A DNA stretch of 64,000 nucleotides from Rebecca billardiae RCC1528. Lineage: Eukaryota > Haptophyta. Below, piece after piece: positions 21,906 through 31,715 of this stretch; within the stretch, counting starts at the first letter, position 1, and each line of letters begins with the position of its first letter. Location: positions 558,001 to 622,000 of the forward strand of contig OZ251227.1 of NCBI GenBank assembly GCA_965240325.2. Direction: 5' to 3'. A program made the position numbers and the translations under genes. The notes under the pieces were generated by a model. The model did no database searches. It had not been told where the DNA came from and worked only from the letters and a program-made list of their open reading frames with translations.

Positions 21906-22927
21906 ATGGCTTCCGCTGCCACGATGCTGTCACGTCGCATTCTGGCGCGTGGCGTGTCGCTCGCGCGCCTCGGTGCGGGCGGTGCGCTCTGTGTGGCTGG
22001 CGGAGCACTTGCCCTTGAGCGTCAAGCCGTCCTCTGCCACGCGAAGAGCCTCTCCACCGCCGCCGCGACGCCCTCGCCCACTGCGCTCACGCTGTACCAG
22101 TACGAGATCTGCCCTTTCTGCAACAAGGTGAAGAGCGTGCTCGACTATCTCGACGTGCCGTACGCGACGATCGACGTCAACCCGCTCACGAAGAGCGAGC
22201 TGAAGTTCTCTGCCGACTACAAGAAGGTGCCCGTGCTGCTCACCAGCGCCGGCGAGCAGGTGAACGACTCGGCGGCCATCCTCGACCGCGTGCTTGCGCT
22301 GCTGGAGGCGGAGGGCCGCGCGCCTAAGGGCGAGCTGGAGCGTCTCTCGAACGACGAGGCGCTTAAGTGGGCGCAGTGGGCCGACAAGGAGCTCGCTGTG
22401 TACATCTACCCCAACATCACCCGCAACTACAGCGAGTCCTTCGACGCGTTTGCGTACATCGAGGACGTGCCGCACTTCAGCATGCTCGACAAGCTGGCCA
22501 ACCGCTACCTCGGCGCGCTCGCGATGGTCTTCGCGCAGGGGAAGATCAAGAAGAAGTACGGCATCGTGGATGAGCGCGCGGAGATGTTTGCCAAGCTCAC
22601 CGTCTGGACCGATGCGCTCGGCGATCGCCCATTTTGCGGTGGCGACAAGCCGAGCCTCGCCGACCTCAGCGTCTTTGGCTGCATCCGCGCCATCAAGGGC
22701 ACGGCGACGCACAAAGACATCATGAGCAACACGGCCATCGGGCCGTGGTACCGAGTGCGCGCAATGACGCGGAAGCGCCCTGCGTAGGGGCGCACGCACT
22801 GCGCCTGCCCTCGCGCGACGCGTGTGCCCTCGGGCGCCATGTGCTCATGCGCGCGCGCCTCACCCGTCCGCCCCCGCAGCGGATGGAGGATGCGGTCGGC
22901 GTGTCGTCGAGAACGTCGCGAACATGA
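21906..22927 (+). CDS. PTGES2: microsomal prostaglandin E synthase 2-like (thioredoxin/GST-fold) protein, 2 exons
   Basis: Exon 1 is 21906-22754 and exon 2 22880-22927; the 125-bp intron begins GTGCGC and ends CCCCCGCAG. Splicing turns the end into WYRRMEDAV, a usual GST-family ending; reading through would instead stop at 22787. The product is 298 residues. The N-terminus (MASAATMLSRRILARG plus a hydrophobic stretch AGGALCVAGGALAL) suggests mitochondrial or membrane anchoring as in PTGES2. A glutaredoxin-like domain has YEICPFCNKVKSVLDYL with a C69-P-F-C72 active site and KKVPVLL. The GST C-terminal domain contains RPFCGGDKPSLADLSVFG. The family is usually a heme/glutathione-binding protein of the Golgi or mitochondria; prostaglandin synthesis in an alga should not be assumed. 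Confidence 0.88.
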
Positions 22928-23449
22928 ACGCGCGGCTGAGCTACGGGATGGCCGCGGCGGTCTGTGACGCCAGCCTTGCTGGAGCGCGCAGTCTTCCACA
23001 TACTCACTATATTGAACTATAACACTTCTGCTCGCAGCTCGAATGCGCTCGCCGCGACTGACCGAGTGCCACGTACGTGAGTAATTGAGTCACCGAATAA
23101 GATCGAGTCACCGATCGTCTAAATATCGAGTACACTTACTGTCAGTGAAACTGCATCAGCATGCCGCCCGGCACAGTGATGATATTATATATATCGGTGA
23201 TGGCATCTGTCTGATGATGACATGCAGCGGTCCGACACTCACCGCCAGGCCGGCGGCCCCGCGCCGACTGGCGACTCGGGCCGACCGACGTGAGTTACCA
23301 GCCGCCAGGCGCGATCGGATGGTCAGCGCAGTCGTACTCAGTAGCCTCTGAGCTGCGCCACGTCCGTCCATATCAGTGAGATTCATACTGTTCCGCGTCG
23401 GCCTTATAGTAACTTGACACAGTGGCACCGGAAGGGACGATGTTGCGGA
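22928..23449. other. intergenic before MITE copy B
   Basis: Spacer with a GATATTATATATATCGGTGATG tract near 23178 and no open frame worth calling. Confidence 0.45.
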
Positions 23450-23451
23450 TA

Positions 23452-24084
23452 CAGGGGGGTCCAGATGGTGGGCCCCACTTTGGCGGTGGCTGGCCAGGTA
23501 GTGCGGCACGGCCGTGCCTCTGGACGGGCATTGAGCGGTGGTGAGGTCGCCAAATGGCGTGGCGTGGTCCCAGACAAGGTTCTTACTAGTCCTGATCAGC
23601 TTGCTAGCCATGCCGGTCGTTGATCACCCTGCCGTTGACAGGCGCGCACACGCCAAACGTATTCGCACGGCAGCCGTGTCGGACGGGGGTCGCACGACTA
23701 CCGCGCAGCCAACCTTGCTCGTCAGATCCACGGCTTGTAGGGTCAGATGGACCTTCGCCAGGCATGCACCCTCGCAATGCATGCCCCAGAGGGCGGTATG
23801 ACCGTCAGAACGGTGATCCTGGCCGCTACCTGCCCATCCTTCCCATGCGCAACCTCACTCGCGCGCCGGTCGTACGGGGGCGTGGACGTGGACGTGAGAG
23901 TGGTCGAAAAGTCTGAAGGGAAGCTGTCACTCACGCACACGCGCTCGTACGGCGACGCCGACCTGCCTACGCCACGCCCCAGTGACCGGGCCGTGGCGCT
24001 GGGGCCTTGGATCGCGTTGGGACGGGCATTCACGCCCGCCATGGCTTCCCTTCAAAAGTGGGAAACTTCACCTGGACCCCCCTG
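23452..24084 (-). mobile_element. MITE copy B, 633 bp, TA target duplication
   Basis: An inverted copy of the element at 1571-2203, with TA at 23450-23451 and 24085-24086 and ends CAGGGGGGTCCAG/CTGGACCCCCCTG. The length equals copy A. A ~55-bp internal segment near 23950-24005 differs completely between copies while both sides stay near-identical, suggesting local replacement or gene conversion. The flanks are unrelated to those of copy A, so these are independent insertions. Confidence 0.85.
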
Positions 24085-24086
24085 TA

Positions 24087-27000
24087 AGCCTTTTCGTCGC
24101 CGCGGCGCTCCCCCAGTGGGAAAAATGATTTTCCGTGGTTTTCACGATGGCTGCCGAACCACCTGGTTCGGCCGGCGGACGCCTCTCGACGGGACTTCGC
24201 TCGCTCGCGAAAAGTCGTCGTCGACGGTGTGGTGCGAGTCGCGCGACGGCCCGTGCGCGACGAGGAGTGCGCCGCGCGTCGTGCGCGCTTACCACAAGCC
24301 CCGCCCCTCCACCCCGCCCAAATCGCCCACGCAGAGTGCCACCTCTCTCGACTCGCTCAGGTCACATGCCCGCCTCGGGCACGGACGGGCTTGCTCAAAC
24401 ACGGTGCACGACTTTGGGCAGGCGGGGCTTGTGAACCTAATAAGTCATTGTCGGGCGCCGCGCGGCGTGGTGGGCGGGGTGGTCATGGTTTACACGGTCC
24501 CACCTGGCCGATACGTGTTGCGCTTTTCTCATTGTGTGAGCTGGCCACGATGCCCGGCGGCACGTCCTCGGTCGTGCCCGCTGGCAGCTGCTCCCGCGAC
24601 CCGCGCGCACAGCTGCGTGTGATTCATCGCGCGGACATCGGCGCGACCGCGTGTCTGGCGCATGCATACACCAGTGGGTCTCTCTGCAGGGCCGTTGCGT
24701 TCCGGTACGGCCACCCGCTGGCGCAGCAGGGCCGCTTTTCAGGTGCCGATGGCTTCCGATCGGCACGGCGCGAGCGACTCCCCACGACTTTGGGCAGCCC
24801 TTGCCGACGAAGCCAATACGAGTGTACCTGACCGCGCGCGCGCTGATGATAGCGGGTGTGATGCTGCACGGCGTCGCAGCGGGCTGCCACGCCTGGAGCA
24901 TCCTGCGGCACGTTCCAACCGGATGCGCGCGCTGCGGCATGCGCTCACGTGTGCGCGAGCACGCCCACCACACCTGCCTGCGCGACGCGCGCGCAGGCGA
25001 TACCGATGCTTCCAGTGGGCAAGGGGGCGATCGTGTGGACGCGGCAAGATGGCTGTGCCTACGAGCCTCTCGTGGCGGCCACGATACATCCGTTTGGCAG
25101 ACCGTCGAGCAGCAGTGTGATCGCAGCAGGTGCTTTGCGTTTGCTCGGTGACGACGCAGTACGACCGCCAATCTGAGCTCAAGCACTGCTGTGGTCGACG
25201 AGCTGCGCGGCGAAGCGTGCGCGCGAGCCACGCGTGTGCTTGCATTGGCCTGTGACTCAACGACTTCGAGCGGGTGGCTTGGAACGCGCTTTCTGTATCC
25301 GCTGCGGCCACGCGCAGGTCGGCGCATCGCTTTGGGGCGCGAGGAGCCGTGATCTCGACAGACAAGCGAGCTGCCTGCCCACTGCACGCCCGCGCTCGCC
25401 AACGGCTGCTGCCGCTCACCAGCCCGGCCAGTTGGCAGTTCGGGCGGTAAGACCAGCCACTTGCCGCGCGTGGCCCATCATCGGCCGCCGCCCGTCTCAT
25501 CAGCACCGCGTGGCCGCTCATCCGGTGCCGCGAGGCCCGGTGCCAGGCCGGTGCCGGCCCGGAGGCCGGATACGTCAGCAGCGCCGGCTCGTCCGATGAC
25601 TCACCGCTCGACGCCGACTGACAGTCACTCTACTGCTGGCGCTAGTCTCCTATCAGCAGTCGTCGTCCATCCGCTATATCTCATCATCAACCGGCCGCCG
25701 CGGCCGATTCACTCGTCATCTGCTGTGTCGTCCGCCGCGGCGTCACTTCTCGGCTGCGATCCGTCGGACGTCGTCGTCGTGACGGCGGCTGACTCAGACA
25801 TATATATATATATCCCGGAGCGCGCGCGCGGCGCGCGACCCGATATGCGCGGATCGCCGGCGGCCGGCGGCGAGGCCGGCGGCGGGGCCGCGGCTCGGCC
25901 GCGCCACGCGCCCGCGCCGTATATCATCAGGGTCGTACGATGCGACATATGAGCCCCCAGCACGGCGCGCCGGCCTCGACGACCGTATGTGATGGGCTGC
26001 TCATTGTCTGTTCCACGTCCAGCTGCGCGACTCGTATGATGCGCGCCGGTCGCGGCCCACCCGAACGGCCGCGATGACGCTCCGGGCCGTCCGAGCCATC
26101 AGACTCCGAGAGTATAGTCGGTGGCACGGCATCCGCCTGCCGGCGCGCGCGGTATACCCATATCAGTCTTCCCGGTGCGACTGCTGCTCCCTCTGCGGCA
26201 GTCGCCTGGATCGATCATCGGGGCCGCCGCGCGCCGCCGCCCACGCTGCGCGGCGTGCAGCTGCACTCGCCGCCACGCGCCGGGCTCAGCGCCGCGCGTC
26301 AGCGTTCGCCGCCGATGCCCACGCTGCGTGAAGAGCGCCTCGCACGGCTGTGGCGGCGCGGGCCGAGCCGCGCACGCGCACGCTCGCTCGGCCGCCGCCC
26401 ACGCTCTGCGGCGTGCAGCACTCGGCGCCGCCGCGCGCCGGGCTCGGCGCCGCGCGTCAGCATTCGCCGCCCAAAGGACTTGAACACACGCCCAACCGAT
26501 GCCGATGGTTGAATCCATCCCTAGGACACCCTCGCCAGCGTCCGATCCCGGCCACGAGCTAGCGTGCCACCGAGCAGCGTCGCAGCCGCGCGGCGCGCGG
26601 CTCGGCCGCCCGCCCCACCCTGGCGCTGCTGCGAGCTCGCAGGCCCATCGCTGTAGGCTCGAGCGGAGCCCTCCGGCGCCGAGGCCTTGCATACACGCCC
26701 AGACGATGCCGATGCTTGCAAACATTCCTCCGACGCACTCGCCGGCGGCCGATCGCGGCCGTGAGCCAGCGTGCCACCGGCACGCTTGACGAGTGCGTCA
26801 CGGCCGTCGACAAGCACCAGTGCCCACTGCTCAGCATGCCGACATCCGTAGACCCAGATGCACTCCAGAAGAGATACGCTCGGGGCGTCACGATAAGCAT
26901 AGATACCACTGGGACTGATCCCCACCCATCTAGCTCCATCCTGCGCTTGCTAAGCCCTCGGAAGTGGTTGCACGCGCCTCGCGTGCAACATGTCGACCGC

Positions 27001-27401
27001 GAGTCGCAATCGCGCCTTGCGCACGGCGCCCAAGGACGGCTAAGACGGCGACGAGGTGGGTCTGGGCGGGCTTCCTCCGCCTGCCGGGACCCGTGCGCCT
27101 TGCCCCCGCGCACGAGCGCCGGCCGGCGACCGCTCACGTGGCCGTCAGAATTTTTCCGCGGCGGTCGCCGTGCGGGGACGGGTTATCCGCAATCGCCATC
27201 GTTCCGGTGCCACTGTGGATGGCGCTTATTAACTACGGACGCCTAGTATTAGTTCCTCAACGTATAGTCATCAGCATAAGCCACTCGTCCGAGGCGGGCT
27301 CCGCGTGCGGTCGGTGGTGGCATCAGCAGCAGGCAGTATTCATCAGCACTAGCCACTAGCATACGAAGTATTCGTATGCTTCGTTCGTCTGCTAGTCAGA
27401 G
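24087..27401. other. 3.3-kb region without a supported gene; decayed and duplicated sequence
   Basis: One stretch after a GCGCAG site at about 24986 reads like protein for ~55 codons (LPVGKGAIVWTRQDGCAYEP, VAATIHPFGRPSSSSV), but neither a family nor a continuation can be found. A TA run lies at 25798-25813 beside very GC-rich sequence. Between about 26220 and 26790 there is a diverged duplication of roughly 210 bp (ACACGCCC..ACGATGCCGATG units at 26483 and 26692). A perfect 9-bp-stem hairpin (GCATACGAA/TTCGTATGC) is at 27359-27379. Confidence 0.4.
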
Positions 27402-28871
27402 TCAGCACCGGGTTAAGCACCCGGTACGCTCGACGTACGCAAAGACCTTGATGCCAAATGGCATCTTCCAGTTCAAGCCCGGCCTGTCCAGCTGGTCGAG
27501 CTCATCCAGCACACCTGTCGAGCCTGGACTCGCGCCAACTCTTCGGCGGATGCAATCGAGCGTCTCACGCCACGCGCGCGCGCACTCGGCGCGAGCGCTC
27601 GCATTCACGACGGGGCGAGTGCCGCCCGCGACCTCCACACCGTGGGCCAGAGGGCGCGAGGCCAGGTCCCTGAGAGCGTTGGCAAACCATCCGTAATTGC
27701 GCACCGCTGATGCTTTTGGCATGATGGGCAGAGGCTCGACCGAGGCACTGCTCTCACCGCCCGGCTCTCTCGCCTCGGGGGCACCAGAGCTCGTCCTCGC
27801 AGCGCTGCCAGCGGGGGCCACGCACGCGGGCGCGAGTGACCAGTGCCGCAGCCACGGCTTGCCCACCTCGTGCACCACGCCGTATGTTGTGGGCTCAGGC
27901 CCGCTAGGTAGCTCTCTGAGCTCGATCCCGAACGGGTACGCCCGGCGAACGCGGTACATGTACAGGTACAGTCCCTCCTCCATCGGCGCGCCGCCAAAGG
28001 TCCACAGGTTCGCGCCTTGCGCCGTGACGTTGCTCAGCACCCAGTTGGCATGCTTCACTCCGTGCCGCGTCCAGAGCACGTCGGAGGGAGGGAGCACGTC
28101 GCGAGGACGCCCGCTGAGGCCCCAGCCATGAGTCGCGTTGAAGAGCTGGTCTGCACGCGCGAGCAGCGCCACGCCCTCGTCGTACAGCTGCAGCGACGTG
28201 CGCACGATGAAGAAGCCCCCCCACAGCGGTGCTGTGCCCATCGGCAGCGTCGCGAGATGCGCGCCCACCGTGCGCATGCGGCCTAGCGCCTGCAGCCAGT
28301 CGGAGGCGGCCTCGCGCGCGTACATGCGGACGGGGTCAGGGAACGGGTTCGTGTCCAGGTCGATCACTGCGGCGAATTCCGCGTGCACCAGCGACACAGC
28401 CACCCATTTGAGCAGGGTTGGGGATGCCGCCCGCCGCCGCTTGCGCCGCTTGCTCCGGTGCAGAAGCTTGCCCGAGCGGTCGTACGAGGCCGGAGTGACG
28501 GCTTGGGTGGCGACGAGCGCTTCCGGCAAGGTCGCATGATGACGTAGAATCACGCCTCGGGCGACAGGCCACTCGACCGCGCCGTCAGAAGCTTCCCGCC
28601 CGACCACTCCCATGTCATCGCCTGCGGAGTCTGCGGCCGTGCAGCCGGAGAAGACGTCCACGGCCACCTGGCTCCGGCCCCCTCCTGGGCCCGCCTGACG
28701 GGCGATGGCAGCACCCAGGTCAGCGGCGCGCTGGGTCCACAAGCGTATCGCGCACGTGTGGTCCTGCAGGTCGCACTGCGGGTAGTCGGCCAGCAGTACC
28801 AGCGTAAGGACGAAGCGTCGCGCGGAGTCCGACGCCATCGTCGCAGCAGAGCCAGCAAAGACAGCAAGCAC
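27402..28871 (-). CDS. GT8/glycogenin-like glycosyltransferase-type protein
   Basis: 489 residues if started at 28871; an ATG at 28838 (MASDSARRFVLTLVLLADYP) is equally good and also gives a hydrophobic N-terminus. The core has LLKWVAVSLVHAEFAAVIDL running into DTNPFPDP; the D-L-D at 171-173 at a strand end is the metal-binding DxD of GT-A enzymes, as in GT8 and related families. WGGFFIVRTSLQLYDEGVAL resembles the N-[SG]-G conserved region that follows in GT8. A late HEVGKPWLRHWSL segment supplies conserved His/Trp. A basic patch (KRRKRRR) lies before the catalytic core. Family assignment is by motif only. Confidence 0.6.
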   Translation of the reverse strand: MLAVFAGSAATMASDSARRFVLTLVLLADYPQCDLQDHTCAIRLWTQRAADLGAAIARQAGPGGGRSQVAVDVFSGCTAADSAGDDMGVVGREASDGAVEWPVARGVILRHHATLPEALVATQAVTPASYDRSGKLLHRSKRRKRRRAASPTLLKWVAVSLVHAEFAAVIDLDTNPFPDPVRMYAREAASDWLQALGRMRTVGAHLATLPMGTAPLWGGFFIVRTSLQLYDEGVALLARADQLFNATHGWGLSGRPRDVLPPSDVLWTRHGVKHANWVLSNVTAQGANLWTFGGAPMEEGLYLYMYRVRRAYPFGIELRELPSGPEPTTYGVVHEVGKPWLRHWSLAPACVAPAGSAARTSSGAPEAREPGGESSASVEPLPIMPKASAVRNYGWFANALRDLASRPLAHGVEVAGGTRPVVNASARAECARAWRETLDCIRRRVGASPGSTGVLDELDQLDRPGLNWKMPFGIKVFAYVERTGCLTRC

Positions 28872-30059
28872 TTTGGATTCGTGTCATTATTCGTTTTATT
28901 TAATCACGCCTTAATAAGCTGTACAGGGTCTCCAACATTAAACTGATGATGGACACTTTGGGCAAGCAGCTCAGCGTACAGTACGGCCTGTGGCTGCCTC
29001 GTGCGGGGTCAGGAGCGGCCAGCCCGGCTCGTGTGCACCCGACTAGGTCTGTCTGCGACCGAGCATAGCCGGGCAGCAGCCCGCGTTGAGCACCCCTCTG
29101 GGTCATGCGGACAGTCGGCACAAGGGTGGTCGTGAGGGCCGTGAAGCAGCCGTGTGGCTTCTTGCGCATGTCTGTAGCCAGCAAGCCCGCTCCAGGCCGC
29201 CCATCTATTATAACGTGGCATGGTCGGTGACTATGCGACATGCGCTCGACAGCCCTGGGCGAGCCCGGGCGTAGCGCTACAGCAGGAGCATATACGGCCC
29301 GATCGGTCGCCTACCAGTTGCACACCTCTCTTGCACAGCTGCTGCACAGCCAGTCGATCGGCTCTGGCCGTGCAGGCAAGGGCTACACTCGGCGCCACTG
29401 CCCGCAGCGAACTCTGGAGGCCCACCAGTGCGCACACCAACCCGCCCGCCGTCAAATGCAACCGTGCGCCAGATACGAATTTCAGCATGCATGCCACTCA
29501 CGGGGGCTCCGTGGGCCTGTTCAGAGCCAACCGCTACTGTAGTCGGTTGAGCTCTACATCCAAGCCAGCCCTGGCCACACGCAGAGCGCGCCGCTTGCTG
29601 CAACCACTTCCTGTCGTCATCCGAGGAGTAAGGTCCATGGCGCTAATGAGAACCTCTGGCCCATTTCATCGCCAGCAGCCGTAGTCAGCAAAAATCAGTG
29701 TCTGAACAATTGTTGGGGACCCTGTATGTATACGTATGTACGTGATATCGCCTGCCTGAGCTGTGTGCGTCTCTTATTCTTAGTGAACAGTAATACTACT
29801 TTATACGTTACGACTGTTACGACAGTCACAGTTACTGCAGTAGGAGCGTGCGGTGATCACCCCGGAGCGTGCGGTGATCATCATGAGGGATGATCACTGA
29901 CCCTGCCACCCACGCCCAGCGACGTCGTGGGTACTGTCGATACGTGTCGAGAGCCAGGTCGCCTCTAGCTGTCATAGAGTCTGGCGAGTGGCTGCGCCGA
30001 GCTACCACTAGTTACTGCCAGCAGCCGCTGCGGGACTCATGTGAGTTGTGACGCCGAGC
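28872..30059. other. intergenic
   Basis: No gene is seen. It contains one copy of the dispersed repeat (29749-29792) and a short direct repeat GGAGCGTGCGGTGATCA at 29845-29880. Confidence 0.45.
29749..29792 (+). repeat. dispersed ~45-bp repeat, copy 2
   Basis: Same core as the copies at 2579 and 35911: CGCCTGCCTGAGCTGTGTGC followed by GTCTCTTATTCTTAGTGAAC. One base differs in the TTAGTAAAC part. Flanks are not shared. Confidence 0.7.
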
Positions 30060-31380
30060 TGTCAGACTCCTGACAGCGCGGGCTGCTCACCAGAGCAATG
30101 ACAACTGGCGCGAGCATGAACACCGCTGCCGTGGAGCGCTGAGCGCCACTCCTTGGCGGCGCGTGCACCGGAGGCAGAGGCTCAAGCCGCATCGGCGCCC
30201 GCGCGGCCCGCCCCATCCGCGCGCAGTTGCCCAGCGCGGCGCTCTCGTCGCCGCCCGCGTACACGGCGCCATCTGCTGTCGACTGCGCTGTTTGGCGCCG
30301 AGCGCGCAGTCGACGACGGTGCCATCGATTGGCACGCGCAGCAGGCGCAAGGTACTCGCCGCGTGCCAAAGCCCGAGCGCGCCGCTCTCGCTCTTTCTAG
30401 CCCCAAAGGGGTGCGCACTGCCGTCAGCCCAACCACCATGCTTGCACGCGCGCCAACGTGTGTACGCATGACGTGCGCGCCCTCGAGCAGTCGAGCACCT
30501 CGACTCGCGCTGGCACACATGCGCGTGGCGCACGGCCTCGAGCGCCTCGATGCGCGTCGGCGTGCGGGGCTCCTGCTCGTCGCCGTGGCTCAGCTGGCCG
30601 AAGAAGCCCTCGGCTCATGAGTAGACCGCGCTGTTAGTGGAGAGCAGTAGCGTGTGCTGATGGCCCGCCGCAGTCCCGCCGACGCGCACGCGGGCCAGCG
30701 CCGCAATGCGCCGCGCCGCCCACCGGTCCTCGCCATCACCGTGGCCCAGCTGGCCGCCGCAGCTGTTGACCGTTGTGCCGGTGGCACCCCAGCCAGCTGT
30801 ACGCATCCCCAGCCGCAGTGATCGCCACGCTGTGGAAGGTGCGCGAGGCGACGCAGACAGTGCCTTCGGCGGCGACGGCGCCCAGCGGCTCGAACACCTC
30901 GCGGATCAGCGTGTCGCCCAGCCCAAGCTGGCCCCGGGTATTTTCGCTGCACACGTACTGTATGCGGCGCTGGCGTCGCTCAGCGCAAGCAAGGGGTCAC
31001 TGCCAGCGGCCACTGCGCGTACGCGTACGGAGACGAGCGTGGGCACGCGCGTGGGTGTGTGTACGTGCTCTCGCGCGGCGTGTCCCGTTGCCACGTGCCG
31101 CTGGTACCGCCACGCCGTGCCCCCGTCGGAGCCACCCTCGCCGCACATGCGCATCGCGCCGCAGGCTAGCGCAAAGGCTGACCACGCGGAGACGGTGCGC
31201 ACCGCGGCGTGGCCGCCCGCGGCGACGGCGTGCACGCGCACGCGCGCGAGCTCGAGTACGCGCTCGCAAACGAGCAGCTCCGCCGTCCACGCACGGTGCG
31301 CGGTGTTCGGCGTCGCGGGTGTCTGAGCGCGCTCGTGCCCGCGTGCGCATGCGCGCATTCGCAACACGCGCTCATCAACC
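30060..31380 (-). pseudogene. RCC1-repeat protein, decayed
   Basis: Blades of an RCC1-type beta-propeller can be followed along the minus strand but in changing frames. From 5' to 3': VRVHAVAAGGHAAVRTVSAW with CGAMRMCGEGG; VRVRAVAAGSDPLLALSD; then, after a frame change near 30955, SENTRGQLGLGDTL and FHSVAITAAGDAYSW; after a change near 30795, NSCGGQLGHGDGED and GHQHTLLLS; then an in-frame TGA near 30616 where the family usually has Trp (VYS-stop), followed by GFFGQLSHGDEQEPRTPTRI; and finally, in another frame, DGAVYAGGDESAALGN. At least three frame changes plus one stop without splice-like borders indicate a pseudogene. Intact relatives act as GEF-like scaffolds. Confidence 0.68.
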
Positions 31381-31715
31381 ATGACCATGGAGTGCTCGCC
31401 GACGCACCACGGAAGAGGTGTGTGGCGGAGTTGACGCTGGCAAGGTCGCGTGGTCACTCGATTGTTGCGACGATTCGTGCCACTAGCGCGTCGGGCAGCT
31501 CGGCGAGCGTGCTCGTGGACGCCATCTCCGCGGTGGCGAGCGGCGTGGCACGCCCGGTCCGACCCGGCGGCGGGGTGGGGCGGAGCCACCGCCCTTGGCC
31601 GGAGACTGATGTCACAAGCTTGCACGGGGGTTGGTTCTTGGTACTTCGGCTCTCTTCTCTTCGTCCTCTGAGCAGCGAATCATATCAATTCATCATCAAT
31701 GATTCAATACTTGTA

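Noticed and set aside
24229-25402. Overlapping frames of 200-320 codons on both strands downstream of MITE copy B
   Set aside because: No frame carries a family motif; only a ~55-codon stretch near 25000 looks protein-like and cannot be extended.
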